This document shows positions 5,086 through 5,216 of a stretch of 5,216 nt of DNA, in pieces. Each line of letters starts with the position of its first letter. Within the stretch, counting starts at the first letter, position 1. Source of the stretch: Bacteroidota bacterium. GTDB lineage: Bacteria > Bacteroidota > Bacteroidia > Bacteroidales > UBA932. The notes under the pieces were generated by a model. The model saw nothing but the letters and a program-made list of their open reading frames with translations, was not told the DNA's origin and did no database searches. Location: contig JAGDMC010000119.1 in NCBI GenBank assembly GCA_017860395.1, forward strand, positions 1 through 5,216, written 5' to 3'. Position numbers and translations under genes: made by a program.

Positions 5086-5216
5086 CTACAAGAAACTGTA
5101 TTTCTTACCGTATTCAAGCATCTGTTTCAGGAAGTCAGAAGGATATTCAACTTTATAGTCAATTACCTTACCGTCTTTCTCAACAGGTATAATCTCAGGA
5201 TTAATAAAGCCGCCGT
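5086..5216 (-). CDS. C-terminal 42 residues of a minus-strand gene, possibly an M49 dipeptidyl peptidase
   Basis: An open frame enters from the right edge (first complete codon at 5214-5212) and ends at TAG (5088-5086). The 42 visible residues run from GGFINPEIIPVEKDGK through VEYPSDFLKQMLEYGKK to the end YSFL. The even, charged, globular composition, normal codon use and a strong correctly placed terminator leave little doubt that it is a real gene. The tail pattern (INP, a KDGKVIDYKVEY turn-strand stretch, then a QMLEYGKKYSFL helix) reminds me of the C-terminus of Bacteroidota M49 (dipeptidyl peptidase III-like) zinc peptidases. The HExxGH zinc motif would lie outside the window, so this family call is tentative and rests on recall of the tail alone. 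The start and promoter are beyond the edge. It is convergent with the AGCS symporter gene. Confidence 0.6.
   Translation of the reverse strand, partial: GGFINPEIIPVEKDGKVIDYKVEYPSDFLKQMLEYGKKYSFL

Overview
The window looks like chromosome from a member of the Bacteroidota, probably an anaerobic Bacteroidales species. Four things support this. Several intergenic regions carry perfect or near-perfect copies of the Bacteroidota -7 promoter element TAnnTTTG. None of the start codons I examined has a clear Shine-Dalgarno sequence, and the leaders are A-rich. One gene encodes a lipoprotein S41 peptidase with the N-terminal domain layout common in this phylum. The GC content is moderate to low, with very AT-rich spacers. 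I cannot name the genus.

Layout from left to right. Positions 1-842 (+) hold the C-terminal 279 residues of a YfcC-family membrane transporter. It meets a 456-residue S41-family lipoprotein peptidase (844-2214, -) tail to tail with a single base between the stop codons. A 115-base AT-rich divergent spacer follows, with a clear -7 element for the peptidase and only a weak candidate for the right-hand gene. Next is tpx (2330-2860, +), a thiol peroxidase, followed by a strong terminator hairpin and a second hairpin. A convergent YbaN/DUF454 small membrane protein follows (2943-3314, -, TTG start). Its promoter and that of the next gene abut head to head in one 16-bp near-palindrome (3339-3354). 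Positions 3408-4799 (+) encode an AGCS-family sodium:alanine/glycine symporter, ending in a textbook terminator at 4875-4902. The last 286-base spacer also holds a roughly 100-bp long-inverted-repeat element (about 4911-5022) that looks like a small non-autonomous mobile or REP-like repeat. A terminator on the minus strand (5032-5059) then closes a minus-strand gene whose last 42 codons run off the right edge.

The genes do not form an operon or an obvious pathway: every adjacent pair is convergent or divergent, and each complete gene appears to be a single transcription unit. The themes are nutrient handling (two secondary transporters, an exported peptidase and possibly a second peptidase at the right edge) and peroxide defence (tpx). 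I see no clear new multi-gene system. The most unusual signals are the long inverted-repeat element at 4911-5022 and the back-to-back shared promoter dyad at 3339-3354.
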